Assembly: GCA_003451975.1 (NCBI GenBank) | Contig: DMIX01000286.1 | Coordinates: 1-6,302, forward strand | DNA length: 6,302 bases | Source of the DNA: Propionibacteriaceae bacterium | GTDB lineage: Bacteria > Actinomycetota > Actinomycetes > Propionibacteriales > Propionibacteriaceae | Direction of reading: 5' to 3' | In this document: positions 1 through 6,302 of the stretch, piece after piece | Position numbering within the stretch: the first letter of the stretch is position 1 | Layout: every line of letters begins with the position of its first letter | Notes under the pieces: generated by a model | The model's input: the letters and a program-made list of their open reading frames with translations, nothing else | What the model was told of the DNA's origin: nothing | The model's database searches: none | Position numbers and translations under genes: made by a program

Positions 1-131
1 CCACTGAATCGGATCAGGCCCAGATCAGTCTACGCCGACAAACGAACGGTCGGCCCGCGGGCAAACCACGTGCGACGAAGTTGAGGGATCGCAAATTGGG
101 CTGAGACCTGTATGCTCTGGTAGATCGCCAT

Positions 132-138
132 GGAGAAG
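132..138 (+). promoter_or_regulatory. Ribosome binding site for the DUF4365 gene
   Basis: The purine run GGAGAAG contains a GGAG core that ends eight bases before the ATG at 144, which is normal Shine-Dalgarno spacing. It favours this ATG over the next in-frame ATG at 165, which has no purine-rich run before it. No convincing -35/-10 pair was found upstream. The hexamer TATGCT at 111-116 has no good -35 at 16 to 18 bases. Confidence 0.5.
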
Positions 139-143
139 ACACG

Positions 144-1154
144 ATGACTGGGCGGCGCCACGTCATGGACGGCGTAGGCAGCAGCTATGAGAAACTTGCA
201 GACTCCCTTCTCAGTCGGATAGCCTCGATGGTCCGGGTACCGCGGGAAGAGGACTTCGGCATCGACTTCTACTGTCACCCGAGATGTCCAGTCGGGCCCC
301 ATGCGGAAACGGTGACCGACCTGGCTGCCCTACAGGTCAAAGGCGAGGACGTGCGCCTTAGGTACGGGGGGCTGGACGCCCGGGGTGAGTGGCGCAAGCA
401 CGAGTTCACATGGCTGATGTCCTTGGCAACTCCCCTTTATCTGACGAAGGTCGCCCGCGACCACCGCAGCTGCGAACTCTTCTCTCTGGCCCCTCTCTGG
501 CGCCTTTTCATATCTCAGATCGTCTACCCGTTTGAGGTGTCGTTTACCACACGGCCCGCAAGCAATAGTCACAACTGGACACTAACTCCGCCCCTTCGAG
601 AGCCTGGAGAAAACAGAGGGGACGGCCTGCGATGGACACTCGACGTAGGTCCGCCCATACTGCGCTTGGGCGTCGAAGATCCAATGGATCATGAATTCCA
701 CCAGAATGCCGTCGGCGTTCTCCGGACGTGGATCGCTCAGGATCGAGCGAACCTAATGCGTTTTCAGCAGTCGATTCCGGTGTTGAACGCATTCACTGGC
801 TGGAAGACGAACTCCATTGAGGACATGGGTTCCCAGATCTGGCAGTACTGGAGCCCTGAGCCCGGAGCGAACTTGGAACGCCTGTGTCAGACAGCCGAAC
901 CTCTACTCGTAAACGTTGGCATTCATCTCAAGTCTCAGAATGACCTTGCGGCGTATGCTTTTGTGCCGGTTCTAGAATGGCTGGAGAAGCGACACCAGTT
1001 GCGCGGCATCGGACAGGGCCTTCTTGCACAACTGATAGAGACGCGGCAGAGAGGCCTTGCGCCAGGAGAAGATCCGAAGACTCATGAATCCGGAGTCGAA
1101 GTCTCTCCATCTCCCAGCTGCGATGACGATGATCCGGAGAAGGACGCCACATAG
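144..1154 (+). CDS. DUF4365-like (PD-(D/E)XK-fold) domain protein, 336 aa
   Basis: What is seen: the N-terminal 120 residues read like a DUF4365 domain. Residues 35-43 carry EEDFGIDFY, with the Asp pair D37 and D41. Residues 62-67 (ALQVKG) give the Q64-x-K66 pair. A strand of the type PLYLTKVA (97-104) precedes a segment ending in LAPLW (115-119). This order (an upstream helix with Glu16, then acidic GID, then QxK) is that of the restriction-endonuclease-like superfamily, in which many members use QxK in place of ExK. The remaining 215 residues match nothing I recognise. They are mostly helical, contain several Trp residues, and end in a Ser/Asp-rich tail with four consecutive Asp. There is no signal peptide or membrane segment, so the protein should be cytoplasmic. 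Family knowledge: DUF4365 proteins are poorly characterised and often sit in defence islands as predicted DNA-acting nucleases. Inference: it could be a nuclease effector of a small defence module together with the HTH gene that follows. The start at ATG 144 is supported by a GGAG eight bases upstream. The domain call is from motif reading only. Confidence 0.82.
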   Translation: MTGRRHVMDGVGSSYEKLADSLLSRIASMVRVPREEDFGIDFYCHPRCPVGPHAETVTDLAALQVKGEDVRLRYGGLDARGEWRKHEFTWLMSLATPLYLTKVARDHRSCELFSLAPLWRLFISQIVYPFEVSFTTRPASNSHNWTLTPPLREPGENRGDGLRWTLDVGPPILRLGVEDPMDHEFHQNAVGVLRTWIAQDRANLMRFQQSIPVLNAFTGWKTNSIEDMGSQIWQYWSPEPGANLERLCQTAEPLLVNVGIHLKSQNDLAAYAFVPVLEWLEKRHQLRGIGQGLLAQLIETRQRGLAPGEDPKTHESGVEVSPSPSCDDDDPEKDAT

Positions 1155-1187
1155 TCCCTTCGGCTGGCGGCCAAAGGTGGGCGGCTG

Positions 1188-1226
1188 GGGGTTTCCTGCC
1201 GGAAACGGGTGTTCTTTGGGAACCCC
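1188..1226 (+). promoter_or_regulatory. Two mutually exclusive hairpins over the HTH gene start
   Basis: A perfect 6-bp stem (GTTTCC 1191-1196, loop TGCC, GGAAAC 1201-1206) lies in the gap after the DUF4365 stop. The same left arm, extended as GGGGTTTCC (1188-1196), can instead pair with GGGAACCCC (1218-1226) over 9 bp with one G-U wobble. In that structure the GTG codon at 1209 sits in the loop. No T-run follows either stem, so an intrinsic terminator is unlikely. A translational control element, or chance pairing in GC-rich DNA, are the alternatives. Confidence 0.25.
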
Positions 1227-1535
1227 ATCCCCTTGGCAGGGTTGGCAGCCGGAAACACGTTCAAGCAGGCCGACTACAATAAGACGACTCGCTGGTCCCC
1301 ACGCCTACCGAAGCCCGAACCGCTTCCGCTAGTTCCTGACGACTGCGACTCGCGGCTAGCGGAGCTCAGGCAGCGACTCGGCCTCACCCAAGCGATGCTT
1401 ACGGTGCATGTCGGCGCGGCCAGGAAGGCCGTCGTGTATCAGCGCGAGTCGAGACTGCGACGGCCTTCCAGGTTGTTTTGGGCGCGGGTCGAAGAACTGG
1501 GTTCTAGTGGTGCTCTGTCCACGGGTCGGTCTTGA
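1209..1535 (+). CDS. Small XRE-like helix-turn-helix protein
   Basis: What is seen: the ORF has 108 codons if started at GTG 1209. The recognisable part is residues 48-96, an XRE/Cro-like fold. It has RLAELRQRLGLTQAML as helix 1 and the start of helix 2, then VGAARKAVVYQRES as the turn and recognition helix, then RRPSRLFWARVEEL as the closing helices. The canonical Trp of 'YQWES' in such proteins is Arg here. The turn-to-Glu spacing is one residue longer than the common XRE pattern. The first 45 residues are Pro-rich and of low complexity. The GTG has only a weak GGAA four bases upstream, inside a hairpin arm, so the true start may be one of several TTG codons at 1233-1244 or later. Context: it follows the DUF4365 gene by 54 bases on the same strand, which fits a small operon, and its 3' end runs 32 bases into the convergent 571-residue gene. 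Inference: it is likely a DNA-binding regulator or antitoxin-like partner of the upstream gene. It could also be a decaying copy of a larger HTH family. Confidence 0.6.
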   Translation: MFFGNPIPLAGLAAGNTFKQADYNKTTRWSPRLPKPEPLPLVPDDCDSRLAELRQRLGLTQAMLTVHVGAARKAVVYQRESRLRRPSRLFWARVEELGSSGALSTGRS

Positions 1536-3219
1536 AGTGCGAACGCACCTCGTCCTTCCAGCGCCCCATTTCCTCCTTGATGTGGCGGCTCAGCAACACA
1601 GGCCCTGCGAGCCATTCCATAAACTGCCACCAAGAAGGGCCTGAACCTCGATCGACGTCCCATCGTCGCAGCACCCGCAAGATGCCAGGTGGCGTCCCGC
1701 GGAATTCGGCACCGCGGTAGTTCAAGAGCTGCTCGACCTCCTCGACATCCTCGACGTTGAGAGGCACGAGAGCGGAGGCGAGAGTGGGTCCGGTCGCTTC
1801 TTGCAGCTTGGCATTGAGGTAGTACCACGCCCCTGGAACTCGCAGGCGGCGGTCGGTTGCCACAAGTACCGGATACACTCGAGTCAAGGCGTCGGGGCGA
1901 ATGGGAATGTGCTCGGCTAGTGTCCCATCGAGGAGTGCTCGGACGTCCCGAGCGAGTTGCATGATCGCCTCGGCCTTTGGTGGCTTACCCGGACGCGTCG
2001 ATTGAACGAACGTCTGCTGCAAACCTGTCTTGAGTTTCGTCCAGTCACCGGAGTTTCCTGCCTCATCGCTCAGCCCGCTACTGGATACCTCTACAAGCGC
2101 GACGTGTCCCTTGAACCAGATCGCAGCGTCGAGTTCTTCATCTCCCCACTTCACATTTCGGGCAAACCCGCAATTCGAGGCAACCGCCGCCTGTTCGAGA
2201 AGCCAAGAAACGTAACCCTCGGCCAGAACGCCCCAGTCCGCCTGCCACAACTGGCTCTGCGGCACGTCTGGGTCCTTCAGCCACCAGAAGAGATCAGCGG
2301 TCAGCTTCTCGAGAACAAACTCGCGGGCCGCGGGTGCCACGGTTCCGTCGCGAAAGGTCACAAAGGGTCGATCTCTGAATGGCAAGACACTGAGTGGCCC
2401 GCCGTAGCTGGAATCAGATAGCCGCTCAGTCCAATCCCATGCGGTCCGCTTGAGGAGCGCCCTGAATGCTTCAGGCGGTACGTCGGTCTCGATCAGCCAG
2501 GTGTCTGGATTCAATCGGATACTGCCATGCTTGCGGAAGATGGACTGCAAGTCGGGAGCGATCGTCCAGTAGCTAAGAAACTGTACGATAGTGGCCACCT
2601 CCTCATAGGACAGGCCAATCGTCGTGGGGAAGCGGCCTTTGAGTGCGGCTGAACGCGCTGCCAACGCAGGGTTCCCGGCCGGAATGCGATCCAACATCAA
2701 TCGCGCTCGTGCCGTCCAGTAGTTCGGATTCACGGGGTTCGTAAGCCAGATGCGTGGCAGGAATCCGGCGGCCGTCTTCAGCCCGATCTCGACCTTGGTG
2801 TCGGAAGTGGCCTCGACATAGGTCGTAGCGACGAGATCGGCCGTGAACCTACATGCGTCGAAGTACAAGTGGAGTCCTGCGTCGGTCGCGACGTCGACCT
2901 GTCCCCGTTCGTCGCAAACGGTCATCGCGCGGCGCAGCAGCACGAGTTGCTGCAGGGGCTCCAGGAAACTGGCATTCTCCTTCGCCAGCGCCTCCGAGAG
3001 GCTCGCTTGGTAGTCCGCTCCCAACGCTCCCGCAAAGGTCGCATTGACCATTCGGTGCCCGCTGGCCCGATCGGCACTCAGGGCGTGGAGCACTGAAATC
3101 GTACGCAGCATCAAGTGTTCACGGGGGAACTTCGCCACACAAGCGTCGAGTTCCGAGAGCCCGCCCGGTGAGAGGCCGAGCTCTCGGCTTCCGATGGTCG
3201 TGAGTATTCTAGGCGGCAT
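1504..3219 (-). CDS. Unrecognised 571-aa protein with degenerate PD-(D/E)XK-like core
   Basis: I do not recognise a named family. What is seen: the protein is soluble, with no signal peptide or membrane helices. The first 300 residues are mostly helical, rich in Leu and Ala and with many aromatic residues. The middle resembles a restriction-nuclease-like core. A helix around LAEGYVSWLLEQ (332-343) supplies Glu334. EELDAAIWF (361-369) supplies Asp364. The strand VALVEVSSS (373-381) supplies Glu377, but Ser379 stands where the catalytic Lys of ExK is expected. A helix KAEAIMQLARDV (415-426) and a strand VYPVLVATD (448-456) follow, as in several predicted nucleases of this fold. The last 110 residues carry many Trp and Arg and may bind nucleic acid or a partner. 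The start is the only plausible ATG: the frame upstream is open for about 37 codons but has no ATG, GTG or TTG, and there is no strong Shine-Dalgarno. It lies 175 bases downstream of the DUF499 ATPase on the same strand, so it is probably a distal gene of that defence operon. Its role as nuclease, inactive DNA-binding subunit or accessory factor is inference. Confidence 0.85.
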   Translation of the reverse strand: MPPRILTTIGSRELGLSPGGLSELDACVAKFPREHLMLRTISVLHALSADRASGHRMVNATFAGALGADYQASLSEALAKENASFLEPLQQLVLLRRAMTVCDERGQVDVATDAGLHLYFDACRFTADLVATTYVEATSDTKVEIGLKTAAGFLPRIWLTNPVNPNYWTARARLMLDRIPAGNPALAARSAALKGRFPTTIGLSYEEVATIVQFLSYWTIAPDLQSIFRKHGSIRLNPDTWLIETDVPPEAFRALLKRTAWDWTERLSDSSYGGPLSVLPFRDRPFVTFRDGTVAPAAREFVLEKLTADLFWWLKDPDVPQSQLWQADWGVLAEGYVSWLLEQAAVASNCGFARNVKWGDEELDAAIWFKGHVALVEVSSSGLSDEAGNSGDWTKLKTGLQQTFVQSTRPGKPPKAEAIMQLARDVRALLDGTLAEHIPIRPDALTRVYPVLVATDRRLRVPGAWYYLNAKLQEATGPTLASALVPLNVEDVEEVEQLLNYRGAEFRGTPPGILRVLRRWDVDRGSGPSWWQFMEWLAGPVLLSRHIKEEMGRWKDEVRSHFKTDPWTEHH

Positions 3220-3302
3220 CTGATCAGGTCTTGAGCACCCTGATGGCGGTGTGGTTGCAATGCAATGGCCACCCCAGCAACGCCAAGTCGACGTGGCGAA
3301 GC

Positions 3303-3327
3303 CGTCCGCTGCGGCGGCCGGCGGACG
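3303..3327 (-). other. GC-rich hairpin in the ATPase/571-aa gene gap
   Basis: CGTCCGC (3303-3309) and GCGGACG (3321-3327) form a perfect 7-bp stem with an 11-base loop. It sits 68 bases past the ATPase stop and 84 bases before the next gene's start, in the gap from 3220 to 3394. No T-run follows on the minus strand, so an intrinsic terminator is not supported. It could be an mRNA processing or stability element, or chance pairing in very GC-rich DNA. The gap otherwise holds no recognisable promoter and no gene. A nine-codon ATG frame at its start is too short to call. Confidence 0.3.
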
Positions 3328-3394
3328 TCACACCCAGTTCGGGCCGGGACGGACGCCGTATCAGTGAACGACTTGGCTCGATCTGTTCATCTGC

Positions 3395-6302
3395 TCACGC
3401 CAGTCGGAAACCGTCTTTGATCTTGCCGAGCAGCTCATCCACCGCGCGGACCACGTCGGGTCCTGGGGCTTCCTTGCCATTGCCGACGCTGACCTCTACA
3501 CGGAGGCCAATCGGCACGTGCGTTCTCGCCTTGATCTCGAGCAACTGGGGCAACGCATCGCTGAGATCCTGGAACTCCGCGACCTCCAGATCGGCCTCCG
3601 CGATCCGCACCTTCGGGCGCTCGGCGTGCCCGGCGCCAGCTCCTCTCTTGCCGACCTCGGCGACTTTCAGTCTGACGGTTTGTGCCGCGGGGAAGTCACA
3701 GGGCCATGCCCCGGAATCGGGCAAGAGTTCCAGGAATCGAGCCTGAAGCGCCGCTTGAACAACGTCCCGAACGGTCTTCCATGGCAGCGTGTGGCCAGCC
3801 TTCTGCGACAGAACTGTCGCGATGGCAAGGGCCGAGGTTGTCCCGTCTTTCCAAGCATCCGGCAAATTCTCCGGCAGGATGTCAGGCGCAGGAATCGGCC
3901 TGGGCGGCACACGAAGGACAGCAGCGCTGGTGAGCGTCCCGACAGGAATCGGCTCGGCGAAAACGCTCGTCGGACCAGAGGTCATCCAGACCAAGCCCGC
4001 TTGCACGGCCTCCTCGATCGCCTCTTGAACAACAGCGCCTGGAGCCTTCGGAATCTGCATCGGCTCGTCGTAGTTCTTACGGGCCACCTGGACCACTTTG
4101 GTGCCGTCGAAGTACGCCACGACAGTGCCGACGGTGACGCCATCACCAATCCAGAGTTCTGGAAGCGCCTCTGGTGCTATCAGGACCGGTGCAATCTCGC
4201 CAAGTTCGCTGGCCTCAGGCAGCACAAGCTCGAGGGCCGGATCATCTAGGGCGGCATCATCCGGTCGAGACCGCCACCATGTTCGAAACGTATGATCGGG
4301 ACGGGTCAGTTTGAGCACGAATGAGCCGCGCTCGCAGCCATCGACGAGCGTGTCCAGGATAGCCTGCGCCTTGAGCATCTTGGGCAGGTGTGGCAACTGC
4401 GCGAAAGCCCCCGCCAGATCCTTGACTCGCCTTGTCGATTCACCTCCGTGCCAGAGGTTGTACGGTCCTCCCGGCAGTAAGGCTTCGGCCGTGATTGCTG
4501 TGTCCTGGATGCGAGAGCGCTTGTCCGCCTTGATCGTCGCGAAATGCGGGTCGTCCGACACCGCGATCTTGAACGCCTGCGTTTCATTCGATTCAGAGAC
4601 GGTGACGACGATGCAATACGCCTGGCGGATCGCATCAGGGATGCGACCCTTGGCTTTGTCCATGTAGACGGTCAGCGTCTGCATCCGGGCGACGTCCACT
4701 CGCCCCCCCTTCTCCTTGTCCTGTTTGCTGAGTTCGTCGCGCACTTGCTCCCAGGCCAGATAGTCTTGCACGCGCGTCGACGCGACCTCGAGCCCTTCCC
4801 GCGACGGGACGATCAGCAGGGTCGCGTTCCGAAACACCCGGGGCTTCTCGGGCCCTGTTGTTTCGTCCAGGTATCGGCGTGCCTCCTCGCTGGGCTTGCC
4901 CGACTCCGACGCCGACGCCGGGCCGAGAACGGCGAAGTGGAAGACTCCATCATCCTCGACGTCCCGCGGTCGAGTGGGGAGCGTGTGGACCTTCACGCCG
5001 GCGGCCGACGCGCCGGAGGTGAGGGCCTTTGCGCGGCCGATCTCGTCGAGCAGCCGAGCCTTCACCACATCATCGGTAACGCTCTTGGCGGCGACAGCGT
5101 GCATTTGAATCAAGTTGGGCCGGTTACCCATTCGCCAGGTTCCTGGAAGCGCCTTCTCCGCATCAGGCGTAAAGGCATCGTCAAGCCAGAAACTCGACTG
5201 TCCCCAGCGCGTCATCCCTTTCTCGAGTTCGATCTTGTCCGGCCGTGCGGCCGCCAACAGCAGCTCCAAATCGCGCGTCCGGGCACTTTGTCCAACAGGC
5301 TGTGAATGCAGGAACGTAGCAACGACGGCCTGCTCAATCTCGCGGTACTTCAGGCCCACGGAGTCGAGTTGAATCTGCCTGGCAATAGCCAATTCGGTCG
5401 TCAGGATACCCGTCCACGACTGTGATCGACCCTCGTATTCCTCGGTGTCTGCCACAGCGACGAGCTCGCGGGCCGCTTCGGACAGTCCCTCGTCGTTCGG
5501 CGCACCGAGGAAGACCGCCGGCCCGACGAGTGGGGTGGTGTCCCATTTCTCCGAGTGCCGGAGAGCGAGTGCAAACGTCCGGAGAACGCCTCGCGTCCGC
5601 TGGAACCGCGAGAGCTGCGTCCACTTGCCGTAGAGCACCTCCGTCAGATCCGGGTGGAATGGGTAGCTTCGCAGGAATCGCTCCTCGGCCTCAGAGCCTT
5701 GCCGGCGCGTCTGCTCGTCCACGTCTGAGATGCCCTTCAGGGCCGCGATGACGTGCTGGCGGAAGCTCTCGCGGTTGGCAATCGACCCTGGCGTGAAGAA
5801 CCGCCGGCGCAGCACCTCAGCGACGTCCTCCTTTACAACGGGCTCGACCGCCTCTTCCCGTTCTCGCTCAAAGATGGCGTATAGCTCGCTCAACAACTGC
5901 CGGCCGGCTGTGTCGCTCTTGGCTGGATCCGTCGCGAGTAGAGATGCAACCACGCAACACCGGTCGACCTTTGTTGCGGCCTGGGTAAGGTACTGGAAGA
6001 AGTTGACGAGCCGGTCCTTCCACCGGCGGTCCTGTGCGACCTTCTCGCGGGCGTACATCAGCACTTCGTCAATGAGGACCAGCACGCCGACGCCGGTCTT
6101 CACCGGGATCTCCAGCAGCTGTGTCAGCAGGTTTTCAGCCGGGGCACTCTCGCGCTCTTCGGCCTTGTCCTCCGCATGAAGGAGTTTGAGACCGTCGTCG
6201 CCGGCGATCTGGTAGGCCAGTACACTCCATGGCTGCTTGAGCACACGCGTCTTGCCGTCCGGGCCGCGGACCTCCATGCCCTTTTCGACGTCGAGTTTGT
6301 CG
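3395..6302 (-). CDS. DUF499 family ATPase, 5' end beyond the window
   Basis: What is seen: about 968 codons are present and the frame stays open to the window edge, so the gene is 5'-partial. The Met codon at 6277 is internal, because the upstream codons continue naturally (DKLDVEKG before that Met). Counting from that Met, the Walker B strand VLVLIDEV lies at 65-72, with Asp70 and Glu71 as Mg/ATP-hydrolysis residues. A strand with Ser at VVASLL (109-114) is in the sensor-1 position. YPFHPDL (205-211) and FQRTRGVLR (225-233) are the family's most recognisable motifs, and Arg230 is a candidate arginine finger. The Walker A P-loop must lie upstream. A segment around TLPWKTVRDVVQ near residue 820 may be a winged-helix-like element near the C-terminus. 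Family knowledge: DUF499 proteins usually exceed 1,000 residues, are P-loop ATPases, and occur with DUF1156 DNA methylases, DUF3780 proteins and helicases in clusters linked to phage defence. Inference: it is the motor or sensor ATPase of such a system, acting in the cytoplasm on DNA, with partner genes to the right. Confidence in the family is high and in the mechanism low. Confidence 0.9.
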   Translation of the reverse strand, partial: DKLDVEKGMEVRGPDGKTRVLKQPWSVLAYQIAGDDGLKLLHAEDKAEERESAPAENLLTQLLEIPVKTGVGVLVLIDEVLMYAREKVAQDRRWKDRLVNFFQYLTQAATKVDRCCVVASLLATDPAKSDTAGRQLLSELYAIFEREREEAVEPVVKEDVAEVLRRRFFTPGSIANRESFRQHVIAALKGISDVDEQTRRQGSEAEERFLRSYPFHPDLTEVLYGKWTQLSRFQRTRGVLRTFALALRHSEKWDTTPLVGPAVFLGAPNDEGLSEAARELVAVADTEEYEGRSQSWTGILTTELAIARQIQLDSVGLKYREIEQAVVATFLHSQPVGQSARTRDLELLLAAARPDKIELEKGMTRWGQSSFWLDDAFTPDAEKALPGTWRMGNRPNLIQMHAVAAKSVTDDVVKARLLDEIGRAKALTSGASAAGVKVHTLPTRPRDVEDDGVFHFAVLGPASASESGKPSEEARRYLDETTGPEKPRVFRNATLLIVPSREGLEVASTRVQDYLAWEQVRDELSKQDKEKGGRVDVARMQTLTVYMDKAKGRIPDAIRQAYCIVVTVSESNETQAFKIAVSDDPHFATIKADKRSRIQDTAITAEALLPGGPYNLWHGGESTRRVKDLAGAFAQLPHLPKMLKAQAILDTLVDGCERGSFVLKLTRPDHTFRTWWRSRPDDAALDDPALELVLPEASELGEIAPVLIAPEALPELWIGDGVTVGTVVAYFDGTKVVQVARKNYDEPMQIPKAPGAVVQEAIEEAVQAGLVWMTSGPTSVFAEPIPVGTLTSAAVLRVPPRPIPAPDILPENLPDAWKDGTTSALAIATVLSQKAGHTLPWKTVRDVVQAALQARFLELLPDSGAWPCDFPAAQTVRLKVAEVGKRGAGAGHAERPKVRIAEADLEVAEFQDLSDALPQLLEIKARTHVPIGLRVEVSVGNGKEAPGPDVVRAVDELLGKIKDGFRLA

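Noticed and set aside
111..116. TATGCT as a possible -10 box for the DUF4365 gene
   Set aside because: TTGAGG at 81 is 24 bases away and TTGGGC at 96 only 9 bases away. Neither gives a workable spacing.
130..147. Five-codon ORF (MEKTR) whose stop overlaps the ATG at 144
   Set aside because: It contains the Shine-Dalgarno of the real gene, has no ribosome site of its own, and is short enough to arise by chance.
30..302. Minus-strand frame of 90 codons at the left edge
   Set aside because: It overlaps the N-terminal nuclease-like domain of the DUF4365 gene, has no ribosome site, and no recognisable protein features.
1439..1828. Minus-strand frame of 129 codons within the 571-aa gene
   Set aside because: It is an Arg-rich alternative frame of a gene with consistent codon use and recognisable structural motifs.
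1528..3234. GGTCTTGA occurs at both ends of the 571-aa gene (1528 and 3227), suggesting a target-site duplication
   Set aside because: An 8-base match is expected by chance at this scale. There are no terminal inverted repeats or transposase, and the first copy lies within coding sequence.
3231..5305. Long plus-strand open frames opposite the ATPase gene (for example 3518-4249 and 4544-5305)
   Set aside because: They are antisense to a gene with clear ATPase motifs, are rich in Arg, Ser and Pro as expected of GC-rich shadow frames, and match no known domain.

Overview
The window looks like the edge of a defence island in a GC-rich bacterium. Third codon positions are mostly G or C and starts are mostly ATG. 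Nothing in the sequence fixes the phylum. Myxococcota, Acidobacteriota, Planctomycetota or another high-GC Proteobacterium are all possible, and this is only a guess. There are no tRNA or rRNA genes, no CRISPR array and no recognisable transposase. Coding density is high and no gap exceeds 180 bases.

Two gene groups face each other. On the plus strand, from the left, is a 336-residue protein with a DUF4365-type N-terminal domain, a restriction-nuclease-like fold with a D...QxK signature. It is followed by a small protein of about 108 residues or less carrying an XRE-like helix-turn-helix. On the minus strand, reading from the right edge, is a very large DUF499 ATPase that runs off the window and so lacks its N-terminus and Walker A motif. 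After a 175-base gap comes an unrecognised 571-residue protein with a PD-(D/E)XK-like core whose usual lysine is replaced by serine. The two groups converge, and the 3' ends of the small HTH gene and the 571-residue gene overlap by 32 bases.

DUF499 proteins are known, from recall of the family, as partners of DUF1156 adenine methylases, DUF3780 proteins and helicases in anti-phage clusters. The rest of that cluster would lie to the right, upstream of the ATPase, and cannot be seen here. The 571-residue protein is placed as a distal member of that operon and is a candidate nuclease-fold effector or DNA-binding subunit. The DUF4365/HTH pair may be a separate small system or island cargo. The functional links between these genes are inference; the gene calls and motifs are read from the sequence.
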